From Acidobacteriota bacterium (GTDB lineage Bacteria > Acidobacteriota > Terriglobia > Terriglobales > Acidobacteriaceae), in NCBI GenBank assembly GCA_021813745.1, contig JAKAJO010000025.1, positions 22,343 through 86,342 on the forward strand: a stretch of DNA of 64,000 nt, read 5' to 3'. Within the stretch, counting starts at the first letter, position 1. Each line of letters begins with the position of its first letter. The position numbers and the translations under genes are program-made. Shown here piece by piece: positions 27,694 through 35,886 of the stretch. Under the pieces are notes generated by a model that saw only the letters and a program-made list of their open reading frames with translations, made no database searches and was not told where the DNA came from.

Positions 27694-28020
27694 AGATTCT
27701 CCTTACTCATGCGTGTCCCTCGACTGCCCGATGTTTTGTACCAGATTGCATGTCAGTTTAACACCACTCCAAGAAACAACGGTGGTTGTAGTCAATGCAC
27801 TCACAAAAAGGGGCTCCGGGGAAGAGCTGCTCGGTTCAAGCCTCCAGCCCGTACGGTGTTCCCGCAAACTCCCGGATGTCGGTGGTGGTGCTGTGCTGGC
27901 GCTGGTGCTGCTGATGTGTTCCTCCGAGGCGAAATACCTGGATGGTGAAGTTGGGTGGCGGTGCTGTCTGCCTCAATCGGCGCGATTGGCTGAGGCGGTG
28001 GAAGCGTTGCCTGAAGTGGC

Positions 28021-28152
28021 GGAAGCGGTAGGGGGAATCCCAGCACTTCAATCGGCACTTACGCGGTTACCGTGACCGGCACCTGCACACCAACTAGCGC
28101 GTCGAGCCCGATCACGGCGACGGTTGGTACAGTCACACTGGCGATGAACTGA
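28021..28152 (+). pseudogene. C-terminal relic of an Ig-like repeat secreted protein
   Basis: The plus frame ending at TGA 28,150-28,152 reads GTYAVTVTGTCTPTSASSP followed by ITATVGTVTLAMN. The pattern G-T-Y-x-V-T-V-T-G-T ... T-V-T-L-x-V-N is the standard end of bacterial Ig-like repeats in large acidobacterial secreted proteins. Upstream the frame is interrupted by stops within a Gly/Ser-rich stretch, so only the last strand set of a former gene survives. Confidence 0.5.
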
Positions 28153-28314
28153 CCGGCACGACAGGATGAAAAGCTGCGAGCGGCGAGGGACAGACTAGGC
28201 TCCTCGCTGTTTGTATTAGTGTCGGCTCGGCGCCTCCCAAATACACCTGTTTCTGGAAGGGCACGATCAGCCGATTCCGGTGACGCAGAGTGAGGTGTTT
28301 ACAACGGCCGATTC

Positions 28315-28338
28315 CAGCAGGTCTTTTGGAACCTGCTG
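28315..28338. terminator. Hairpin possibly ending the CHAT/S41 transcript
   Basis: CAGCAGGT (28,315-28,322) and ACCTGCTG (28,331-28,338) form a perfect 8-bp stem with an 8-base loop. It lies about 120 bases beyond the S41 stop on the minus strand. No T-run follows on either strand, so termination is only a guess. Confidence 0.3.
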
Positions 28339-28457
28339 ATCGGGCTGCCATAATACAACCTCAAAACTCTCGGAGAGAAGTTGCACAAGGAAAACTCAAG
28401 GGTATTGAAACCGATAATTCGGTGCCAACCTCAATGAGCACATAATCGCCGAGTCGC

Positions 28458-29792
28458 TCATGACAACCTGGCACTCACGTTCTCTTGAGCATCCATTCCG
28501 GTTGTGGCTGCATGTTGAAAGCTTTGTTTGCGAAGAAATTCGATGGTGTGTTTTAGTTGAACGTCCGTACCTCCCCGACGTTCGCGCCAATCGAATTCAG
28601 CCAACTCGTCTGGCGCGATGGGCGTTCCCTCCAGCACCAGCCCTTTCCATGTGTAATAGGCTCCGGTAGGCAGCGCCAGACGAAACCCACCTCCGACTTT
28701 GACTGAGGTTGCCGCAAGCAGCCGTCCGGCAGTCTTCTCTCCGACTATGGTAGCGAGGTTGTTCTCTCGCGCGAACGCAACGATCATTTCGGCGGCACTG
28801 GCAGTGTGGCGGTTAACAAGCAAAACGATTCGTCCGTGAAAGGGTTTGCTTCCAAGACCTTCGGTTTGTAGCACGATAGGCTTCTTTGTCATCATTGCCG
28901 GGGCAAACCGCAATGCGAGCAACCAGAGAGCCTTCTTTGACGAAGGAATGCGGGAGAATCGTCGAAAGCTCTGCTTCTCTGATTCCAGATTGACTGTGAC
29001 TCTACGCCTGTCGAGGGCGAACCCGACGGGTATTTTGCCCGGCGTGAGCAGGCTCATGACGCGAAGTGCGCCGATTCCGCCTCCGGTGTTTCCACGCAGG
29101 TCGATGATCAGGCGATCGACTGCGCCCAGTTTCTCCACGGCGCTGGAAATCTTGTTCGCTACTTCAACCCCAATCATGCCAGGGAACATCGCAATCTTCA
29201 GGTATCCGACCCCGCCGTCGAGTTGGCGCGCCTCAACCAGCTTAGGCTCGATGAAGTGTAGCTTCTTTCCCTTGGGACGCGCCACATCCACGGCAACGGT
29301 GCGCCGCCGGTCTTCCCTGCCGACAATCTGCACGCTAGTCTGCTTGCCCATCGGGAAGACCGGATGCTCAGGCGGCGCGATTTCACGACCATCGACGCTG
29401 AGGAGAATGTCGCCGGGTTCAATTCCAGCTATCGATGCCGCACCACCGGCATGAACGTCCTGAAAGATCCAACGGCTTCCATAGGGCGTCTCGTCGGCAA
29501 GGTACGTGGCACTGAGAGCGGCGCGACTCGATGCCCGGCGCGCGCTGCCGTGAAAGAAGCCCAGATGCGAAGTGTGCAAATCTGCCAACAGATCGCTCAT
29601 GGCCCCTTCGAAGACGTCCGCCGTATCCGCGCCCTCGATCACAGGCCGGTGCCGCTCGACAGCAGCCTGCCAGTTGGCATCCAGCTTTTCAGGCGCATAG
29701 AAGCGCTTTCTCAGCGTGGCGAGAACTTTGTCGAGAATGGCGCGGCGATTCTGAAGCGAAAGTTGGATGGCCGGTATGGCGTCTTTTGTCAT
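28458..29792 (-). CDS. S41-family (C-terminal processing-like) peptidase with PDZ domain
   Basis: 444 residues: N-terminal helical S41 domain (15-100), PDZ domain (about 105-170, AGGAASIAGIEPGDILLSVDG) and the S41 catalytic domain (GVGYLKIAMFPGM; LIIDLRGNTGGG, 228-239; NRHTASAAEMIVAF with probable nucleophile Ser332). The CtpA general-base lysine, expected 25 residues later in a T-x-GK pattern, is Arg here (GEKTAGRLL). There is no signal peptide, so the enzyme looks cytoplasmic, unlike most CtpA proteins. It starts at ATGA shared with the CHAT gene stop, implying coupled translation and a joint role. Confidence 0.85.
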   Translation of the reverse strand: MTKDAIPAIQLSLQNRRAILDKVLATLRKRFYAPEKLDANWQAAVERHRPVIEGADTADVFEGAMSDLLADLHTSHLGFFHGSARRASSRAALSATYLADETPYGSRWIFQDVHAGGAASIAGIEPGDILLSVDGREIAPPEHPVFPMGKQTSVQIVGREDRRRTVAVDVARPKGKKLHFIEPKLVEARQLDGGVGYLKIAMFPGMIGVEVANKISSAVEKLGAVDRLIIDLRGNTGGGIGALRVMSLLTPGKIPVGFALDRRRVTVNLESEKQSFRRFSRIPSSKKALWLLALRFAPAMMTKKPIVLQTEGLGSKPFHGRIVLLVNRHTASAAEMIVAFARENNLATIVGEKTAGRLLAATSVKVGGGFRLALPTGAYYTWKGLVLEGTPIAPDELAEFDWRERRGGTDVQLKHTIEFLRKQSFQHAATTGMDAQENVSARLS

Positions 29793-32422
29793 CGGGTGCT
29801 CCTGGAAGTAAGCTGAATCTGGGTTTCCCGGAAGAGGTTGCCGCTCGGTTCGCCGTCGAGTACGAAGCCAGCCCAGTAGTACGGCGGCGCGCCGGAGTTC
29901 AGCATTTCAAGCTGCGACTGCCTGAGCGCTTCCGCCTTCTCTTCGTGACGGCCGAGGTGAGCATAGAAGACTGTCATCAGGTGAGCGGTCGCATGATCTT
30001 CGAGTTCCCATAAGGTTGAGACAACACTCTGCGCGCCAGCCTCAATGAAGGCATTGACGATGTTCGCAACCCCCTCTTCGCCTACCGGGCCAACGCCGGT
30101 GTCGCAGGCTGAGAGCGTGACAAGACTCGCATTGAGGCGAAGATTCCTGATTTCGCGGACTTGAAGGAGACCGTCGTTGACGACCGGCTGCTCCGGGGCG
30201 AAGACAAGCGCGGAACGGTCTGGAAACTCAGGATCGGCATAACCATGCAGGGCCAGGTGAATGACGCTGTATTGGTCGAGAGGAAGCTGCTTAAAGCGTG
30301 TCTCCGTGGCATTCGTGCCGAGCAGAATGGTATTGGGCTTGGGAAGATCGGCTGCAATGGCCTCTACTTCGTACCGGCTCTCCGGCAGCGGGACGAGTTC
30401 GCGTCTCTCTGGCCCCGAAGCCGCTCGAAGAATCGTCGCAAGGAGTGTTGCCGGCGGCGGCTTCGATGTCCATGCCGCCACGCCGACGTAAGGAAGATCG
30501 TCGCGAATTGCCTGATTGTCTCGATGCCTCAGCATGTCGAGCACGGTACCCGACGGAACGACCGATATGCGATGCGACGTAAGGATGTATTGCCCGTCAT
30601 CCATCAGCGCCGCAAACGGTAACAGGTGGAGTTTTCCGTCCGGCACCACGATCAACGCGGACTTCTCTTTGAATTCAGGTATAACGCCGAGCAGGCCATT
30701 GAAAAGCTTCTGAGCCAGCGCGGAGTCCGTCTTCCGCTGCACCAACTCAGAGCGGTATTGCACCGTCTGCTGCTCCAGAACCGCTTTCTGCGGCAACGTG
30801 TAGCGCCGAGCAGAATTCCGCGTCACCACCAGGGCGGAGGATTGCGGTTCGGAAAGCACGTACTCTACAAAAAGCTCGGTAGCGCGCAATTCGTGCTGCA
30901 GTTGGAGGAGAGGGACAGGCTGCGGTGCGCGGCCTGCCGACGAAGTTGCTGGGAGTTCCTGCTCCACAGTGTAGATCGCGTTGAGGAGATGTCCTCTGGC
31001 GGCCGAGTCGTCAGTATTGAGAAGTTCGACATTCAGCTTCGTCAGTCGCTGTTCCGCGGCATTTGGTTCGTGCGGCACGATAACATCGTGGTGCACCAGC
31101 GATTCGGCCTCCACCCTGCCGCGCGCCCGCTCGATCACATGGAAAGCGTCGGCTATCCGGCCGTCATTGCTGAGAGAAGCGAAATATCCCGCGTACACAA
31201 CACTGAGGTCGGCCAGCAGTTGGCGCTCGACGGTGGGCGTCGGAGCTTTGCTGAGAAGGCTATCCAGCAGGTCCATGCTCTTCTCATACAAATCGTTCGA
31301 TGCCTTGGTCCGTCCGAGCCGCGCCAGAATCTCTGCTTTGATGGCAAGGTTCTTGGGAACGAAGTACAGTTCATCCGGGATTTTTTCGTTCGCAGCAATG
31401 GCTTCATTGACTGCGGCCAATGCGGGGTGCAATGCGCCCATCCGTAGGTAGGCTCGCGCGAGCAGGCCATCCGCCTGGGTCAATCCGCGCCAATAGGAAA
31501 GCTGCTTCGCATATTCTGCCGCGTGCGCGTAATCGGACACTGCCTGGTCCCACTGGCCCATCTGTTCGTAAACGCGAGCCTTTGTCTCGTATAGCTCGTA
31601 GAGGTGCCCGGCAAGATGGTAGCGTGAAACCCGCTGCATTTCGTCCGCGGCCAGCGCCAGCGCCTCTTTGTTCTCTCCCAATCCGCTGAGAGCTTCGATC
31701 TTAGCGGTGATGGCAATCGAGGGGTACGCAGCCCCTTTGGTCTTCTCCGCAGTCTTGATTGCTTCATTGAGCGGACCAAGGGCTTCTTGGTACTTGTGCA
31801 TTTCCACAAGGCCTGTACCGTACACGCTCGCATACCGAATGCGGGCGGCGGGATCGGCGACCTTCGCAACCATCCATGCCTTCAGCACATCCTTCTTTGC
31901 AGTTCCGAGGTCGCCAAGCAGAAACTCTGCAATTCCCTGCTCACCGATGGCCCGCGATGCCAGCAGGTAATGCTGCTTCTTTGCCGCGAGATTCTCCACG
32001 TCCGCCCACGTCTGCCGCGCCATTCCAGCGTCGTAGTTCACTTCCAGCATTCCAAGGATGGTAAGGATGCGAAGCCGGGTTTCCGGGTCTTGCGCTCCCG
32101 GCAGTTCCAGGTCATGCCTCAGCAAAGCAATTTGAGATGGGACACTCGTCGAAGATTCGCTGTCCGCCGGCATCTGGCTGACACGCGCATAGAGGACCTT
32201 GGAGAACTGGTGCCTCTGGGCAAATTCAAGCTCACACTGGCGGTAAAGCGGGGCAGCTGCTATCCAGCTATTCAACCACGACATCTCGTCGGCTCGCTTC
32301 AGGAGCGCGTCTGGAGCGTGAGAATTCAGCCGCCGGAGAACTTGATACCCGACAACACTCAGCAGGACGGCCAGCAGCAAACCGGCAGCAATGCGACGGG
32401 TGGGGGATACCGCGTTTCGCAT
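29789..32422 (-). CDS. TPR-CHAT caspase-like protease, membrane anchored
   Basis: 877 residues. A single N-terminal membrane helix (AAGLLLAVLLSVVGYQVL), then many TPR-like helix pairs (about 130-420), a coiled linker and a C-terminal CHAT domain (about 570-860). The caspase-type dyad is present: His726 in VIHLALHGYAD and Cys773 in LVTLSACDTGVG. The sequence ends with YYWAGFVLDGEPSGN, standard for CHAT. CHAT proteases act as cell-death or signalling effectors, often cleaving a partner encoded beside them. Here the only coupled gene is the S41 peptidase, four bases overlapping. The helix topology could place CHAT on either side of the membrane. Confidence 0.88.
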   Translation of the reverse strand: MRNAVSPTRRIAAGLLLAVLLSVVGYQVLRRLNSHAPDALLKRADEMSWLNSWIAAAPLYRQCELEFAQRHQFSKVLYARVSQMPADSESSTSVPSQIALLRHDLELPGAQDPETRLRILTILGMLEVNYDAGMARQTWADVENLAAKKQHYLLASRAIGEQGIAEFLLGDLGTAKKDVLKAWMVAKVADPAARIRYASVYGTGLVEMHKYQEALGPLNEAIKTAEKTKGAAYPSIAITAKIEALSGLGENKEALALAADEMQRVSRYHLAGHLYELYETKARVYEQMGQWDQAVSDYAHAAEYAKQLSYWRGLTQADGLLARAYLRMGALHPALAAVNEAIAANEKIPDELYFVPKNLAIKAEILARLGRTKASNDLYEKSMDLLDSLLSKAPTPTVERQLLADLSVVYAGYFASLSNDGRIADAFHVIERARGRVEAESLVHHDVIVPHEPNAAEQRLTKLNVELLNTDDSAARGHLLNAIYTVEQELPATSSAGRAPQPVPLLQLQHELRATELFVEYVLSEPQSSALVVTRNSARRYTLPQKAVLEQQTVQYRSELVQRKTDSALAQKLFNGLLGVIPEFKEKSALIVVPDGKLHLLPFAALMDDGQYILTSHRISVVPSGTVLDMLRHRDNQAIRDDLPYVGVAAWTSKPPPATLLATILRAASGPERRELVPLPESRYEVEAIAADLPKPNTILLGTNATETRFKQLPLDQYSVIHLALHGYADPEFPDRSALVFAPEQPVVNDGLLQVREIRNLRLNASLVTLSACDTGVGPVGEEGVANIVNAFIEAGAQSVVSTLWELEDHATAHLMTVFYAHLGRHEEKAEALRQSQLEMLNSGAPPYYWAGFVLDGEPSGNLFRETQIQLTSRSTR

Positions 32423-32870
32423 GACGCCTTGCCAACTTGGAAGTTATACTGCCAGAACGCAATTCAAAGATCAACAGCCACCACGTAAACGGCAGATTGC
32501 AAATGTCTTATTGCCACGCGCAATGGTGTTGCGCTCTGCTGCGCGTTGATATCGCTGAGTCCGAGCAGAGACGGCGCTTTGCCGGTGCGGCAACACAAAT
32601 GAGCGATGGAAGATGGTCTCTGGCTCAACTTGTGCAAATGTCCTGTTGAGACCGCAGTTCCCTTACATCCCAAAGAACTGGCCGACCTGCACGAAGACTT
32701 GCAGGGACAAATCCCCAACCGGTCCAATCCTGAGCTCATCCAGCGCGCCGGATGCCCACTAAGAAAGTTCCTCACCCTCGTGGTCACTATCACGACGATG
32801 CTTCATCGGAATACACTTGCTATAGAATTCCTCTCGACCTTCCTTTCAGGGAAAAAGAGGGGAACCGACC
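32423..32870. other. Divergent intergenic region between CHAT and the TM0106-type nuclease
   Basis: This 448-base region separates divergent genes and should hold promoters for both. A good AGAGGGGA ribosome site lies just before 32,871. Overlapping short plus frames lack start signals and resemble nothing I know. Confidence 0.4.
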
Positions 32871-34352
32871 ATGATTTCCGCCGCTCAACTCTACGATTTT
32901 GTCCACTGTCCCCATAGAGTTTCAATGGATGCCTTTGGCGACCCAGACGAACGAGATGAGACGTCTCCGTTTGTAGAGCTTCTGTGGGAGCAAGGCCTCG
33001 TGCACGAGGCCACAATTGCCGCCGGCCTCAACATCACCGTAAATCTCAGGTTGATTGGCGCAGCTGATCGAGAAAGGGAAACTCTTTCGGCGATGACGCG
33101 TCACGAGCCACTCATCTATGGTGGACGCTTAACCGCCGGTGATTTGGTTGGTGAACCCGACCTCCTCGAGTGGACCGAGTTTGGTTACGTGCCGGGCGAC
33201 ATCAAGTCCGGCTCTGGATTTGAGGGGGAGGAGAGCGAGGGAAAGCTCAAGAAGCATTATGCCTTCCAGCTTGCACATTATGTGGCGATTCTTGAGCGAC
33301 TTGGCCTTGGATCTCCAACGCGCTCCCCGTACGTTGTCGATCGAGAAGGCAGGCGGGTTCCGTACGTGCTCATGGATCCGCAAGGTATACGCAACACGGA
33401 AACATGGTGGGATAGCTACCAGACAGCCTTATCTGCAATTCGGGCGAGCCTCAACCAATCTAATGCTTCGACTCCGGCCCTGAGCGCCGCGTGTAAGCTT
33501 TGTCATTGGCATTCACATTGCAAAAATGAGCTTGTCGCGACAAATGACCTGACACTCATCGCAGAATTGGGACGAGCAAAACGGGATGTTATCAGCGGAG
33601 TAATCCCAACAATTCAGGCATTCGCCCAATGTGATCCCGATTCCTACGTTCAAAAGAAGAAAACGGTCTTCCCAGGAATAGGCCTGGATACTCTTTCCAA
33701 ATTTCGAGCGAGAGCTCAATTGCTAACAGTCCCGGGGGCCACGGCCTATCTTAAAGAACGGGTCGACCTTCCTATCAAGGACAATGAGGTCTACTTTGAC
33801 ATCGAAGCCGATCCAATGCGCGGCGTTGTCTACTTGCATGGCTTCGTGGAAAGGAAATTCGGCCAAGCAGGGGCAGCACAATTCATCCCGTATTTCGCCG
33901 ACGGGAATGAACCAACTCACGAGGAAGCAGCATTCCACGGTGCCTGGAATTATCTGAAAGCGCGAACCCAAGACTCAACGATCTACTATTACTCCAAGTA
34001 CGAAAGGACTGAGTACAAGAAACTTGCAGAGAAATACCCCGCAGTATGCTCGGTGGAGGAAGTTGAAACCCTTTTCGCTCTACCGGTGATGATCGACCTC
34101 TATTTCGACGTCGTCAAGAAAGCAACAGAGTGGCCGCTTTACGATCAATCGATCAAGACCATTGCACAGTATCTAGATTTTCGGTGGAGGGATACGAACC
34201 CTTCAGGAGCAGCATCTATCGAGTGGTATAACCGTTGGATTGAATCCAGCGACCCTGCAATCAAGCAACGCATACTCGACTACAACGAGGATGATTGCCT
34301 GGCAACAGGAGTCGTAGTGGATGGAATCCGAGCCTTGCCTGTAAAGGCCTGA
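32871..34352 (+). CDS. TM0106-type RecB-family nuclease with RNase H-like exonuclease domain
   Basis: 493 residues. N-terminal PD-(D/E)xK half: ISAAQLYDFVHCPHRVSMD, LVGEPDLLEW, YVPGDIKSG (catalytic D and D-x-K) and a QLAHYVAIL helix, followed by a cysteine cluster CKLCHWHSHC typical of Cas4/RecB iron-sulfur nucleases. The C-terminal half is a DnaQ/RNase H-like exonuclease: VYFDIEADPMRG, YYYSKYERTEYKKL and DYNEDDCLATG supply the acidic residues. This two-nuclease architecture is the stand-alone TM0106 family of unknown role. It precedes a SIR2-like gene by 57 bases on the same strand. Confidence 0.82.
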   Translation: MISAAQLYDFVHCPHRVSMDAFGDPDERDETSPFVELLWEQGLVHEATIAAGLNITVNLRLIGAADRERETLSAMTRHEPLIYGGRLTAGDLVGEPDLLEWTEFGYVPGDIKSGSGFEGEESEGKLKKHYAFQLAHYVAILERLGLGSPTRSPYVVDREGRRVPYVLMDPQGIRNTETWWDSYQTALSAIRASLNQSNASTPALSAACKLCHWHSHCKNELVATNDLTLIAELGRAKRDVISGVIPTIQAFAQCDPDSYVQKKKTVFPGIGLDTLSKFRARAQLLTVPGATAYLKERVDLPIKDNEVYFDIEADPMRGVVYLHGFVERKFGQAGAAQFIPYFADGNEPTHEEAAFHGAWNYLKARTQDSTIYYYSKYERTEYKKLAEKYPAVCSVEEVETLFALPVMIDLYFDVVKKATEWPLYDQSIKTIAQYLDFRWRDTNPSGAASIEWYNRWIESSDPAIKQRILDYNEDDCLATGVVVDGIRALPVKA

Positions 34353-34409
34353 GCGCCAATATCCGCCTATCAGCCTTCTTGCCCCAACTGTCATCTGATG
34401 GAGAGAGCC

Positions 34410-35492
34410 ATGACGACTAGGCTAATTGACTTTGATCAAGCGCTGAAAAAGGCTCAGAAATATGGCAAGAAACACTTACTCCTAGGGAATGGTTTCAGCA
34501 TTGCATGCAAACCTGACATCTTTTCTTATGGCTCCCTTTTCGAGGAAGCCAAAAAGACAATGTCAAAGGAACTTGCTGCAATCTTCGCAGCGATGGGTAC
34601 GCAGGACTTCGAAGAAGTGATTCGCGCGCTTCAAAATGCGGCAAAAATTGTAAGTGTCTATAAACCTGGACTCAGAGCCACGAAAAAGCTCCTCTTGTCG
34701 GATGCAGATGAATTGAAACGTGGACTGATTCAGGCCGTTGCCGGACGTCATCCAGCCCGTCCGAATGCAATCACAGAGGACCGCTATCATGCGTGCCGGA
34801 AGTTTCTCGCCCACTTCATTGGTAACGGTGCGGATGGCAAAGTCTACACGATGAATTATGACCTTCTCCTGTATTGGGCACTGATGCATGGAGAGGAGGA
34901 CCCCGAGAATCGAGTGGACCTTGGGCATGACGACGGATTTAGGAAAGACGAAGACGATTTGAATGCGTCCTATGTCGAATGGCAGGGTGAAGGTGCGGCG
35001 CAAGGCCAATGCATCCATTACCTACATGGAGCGTTGCACCTATTCGATGCTGGTCATCAACTCCAGAAGTACACTTGGGTAAATACTGGCGTTGCTCTTG
35101 TGGATCAGGCGAACGACGCCTTGAAGCGCAACTTCTTCCCGCTTTTCGTGGCTGAGGGTGATAGCAACAGCAAGCTCACGAAGATCCAGCACAGCGCTTA
35201 CCTTCATCACTGTTTTAAGAGTTTTGCAAGAATGTGCACGACAGGTGCTCGCGAAGGCACGGCGCTCTTCGTTTTCGGCCATTCGTTTGCCAAGAATGAT
35301 GCGCATGTCTTCGACATGATCGGTCGAGGAAAGATTGCACATTTGTTTGTAAGCCTTCATGGGGACCCAACAAGCAGCGCTAATCAACGGATTCGGACTC
35401 ATGTCGAACAGGTTGCCGGGCTTCGACCCCGAAGTTATTCCCCATTGCAGGTGGACTTTTTTGACGCTCGGTCGGCGAAGGTGTGGGGATAA
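34410..35492 (+). CDS. DUF4917-type, SIR2-like protein
   Basis: 360 residues from ATG 34,410, chosen for the GGAGAGAG just upstream; ATG 34,398 is also in frame. SIR2-like elements: nucleotide-binding start HLLLGNGFSIACKPDIF, VYTMNYDLLLYWAL with the catalytic-type Asn, QCIHYLHGALHLFD with the catalytic-type His, and ALFVFGHSFAKND. This arrangement matches DUF4917 proteins, distant relatives of NAD-consuming SIR2 defence effectors. It follows the TM0106-type nuclease and probably shares its transcript. NADase activity is a prediction. Confidence 0.75.
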   Translation: MTTRLIDFDQALKKAQKYGKKHLLLGNGFSIACKPDIFSYGSLFEEAKKTMSKELAAIFAAMGTQDFEEVIRALQNAAKIVSVYKPGLRATKKLLLSDADELKRGLIQAVAGRHPARPNAITEDRYHACRKFLAHFIGNGADGKVYTMNYDLLLYWALMHGEEDPENRVDLGHDDGFRKDEDDLNASYVEWQGEGAAQGQCIHYLHGALHLFDAGHQLQKYTWVNTGVALVDQANDALKRNFFPLFVAEGDSNSKLTKIQHSAYLHHCFKSFARMCTTGAREGTALFVFGHSFAKNDAHVFDMIGRGKIAHLFVSLHGDPTSSANQRIRTHVEQVAGLRPRSYSPLQVDFFDARSAKVWG

Positions 35493-35778
35493 CACGGGAG
35501 TCACGCCATTCCATCGCAGGCTGAGAATAATCCCCGTTGGATAGGCCAGAACAATCGTCATAGGATTTCCGTAAATCGGTCCCGGAAGGCCGGCGTTGCG
35601 CAAGTATTCAAATCTATGCGGCCAATCGATAGTCCAGACTGGCACTCTCACCGGGCACGATTTGGCCAGGTATCAAACCCAAGAGCCAATGAGTCTGCGC
35701 CCGGAGTTGATTCTGGTATCCCATTAAGGTGCGCTGTAGTGCGGCGCGCCTCTGCCCGTCGGGTGGGCCAGGTTTGCC

Positions 35779-35796
35779 CTCCCGCCGAAGCGGGAG
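35779..35796. repeat. Hairpin between convergent genes
   Basis: CTCCCGC (35,779-35,785) and GCGGGAG (35,790-35,796) form a perfect 7-bp GC-rich stem around a CGAA tetraloop. It lies in the 394-base gap between the convergent DUF4917 and parB genes, which otherwise holds no gene. It could act as a weak bidirectional terminator; no T-run is present. Confidence 0.35.
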
Positions 35797-35830
35797 AGCG
35801 AATGAGGGCGGGTAGACGGGCACCGGGCAC

Positions 35831-35858
35831 AAAAAATGCGAAGCCGGTCTTGCTGGCT
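35831..35858 (-). terminator. Rho-independent terminator after parB
   Basis: On the minus strand, AGCCAG-caaga-CCGGCT forms a six-pair stem with one mismatch, followed after TCGCA by six T residues (35,836-35,831). It begins 28 bases past the parB stop and would end the long minus-strand ICE transcript. Confidence 0.55.
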
Positions 35859-35886
35859 CCGCGATGAATTTTGACGTGGGTGAGGG

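Larger units (their letters stand above)
27694..28457. other. Gene-poor stretch with relics
   Basis: Apart from the Ig-like repeat relic (28,021-28,152) and the hairpin (28,315-28,338) listed separately, I see no gene. Proline/histidine-rich minus-strand frames here are the reverse of a Gly-rich relic and lack ribosome binding sites. Confidence 0.4.

Noticed and set aside
30626..31447. 273-codon plus-strand open frame
   Set aside because: Antisense shadow of the CHAT gene, whose TPR and catalytic motifs are unambiguous.
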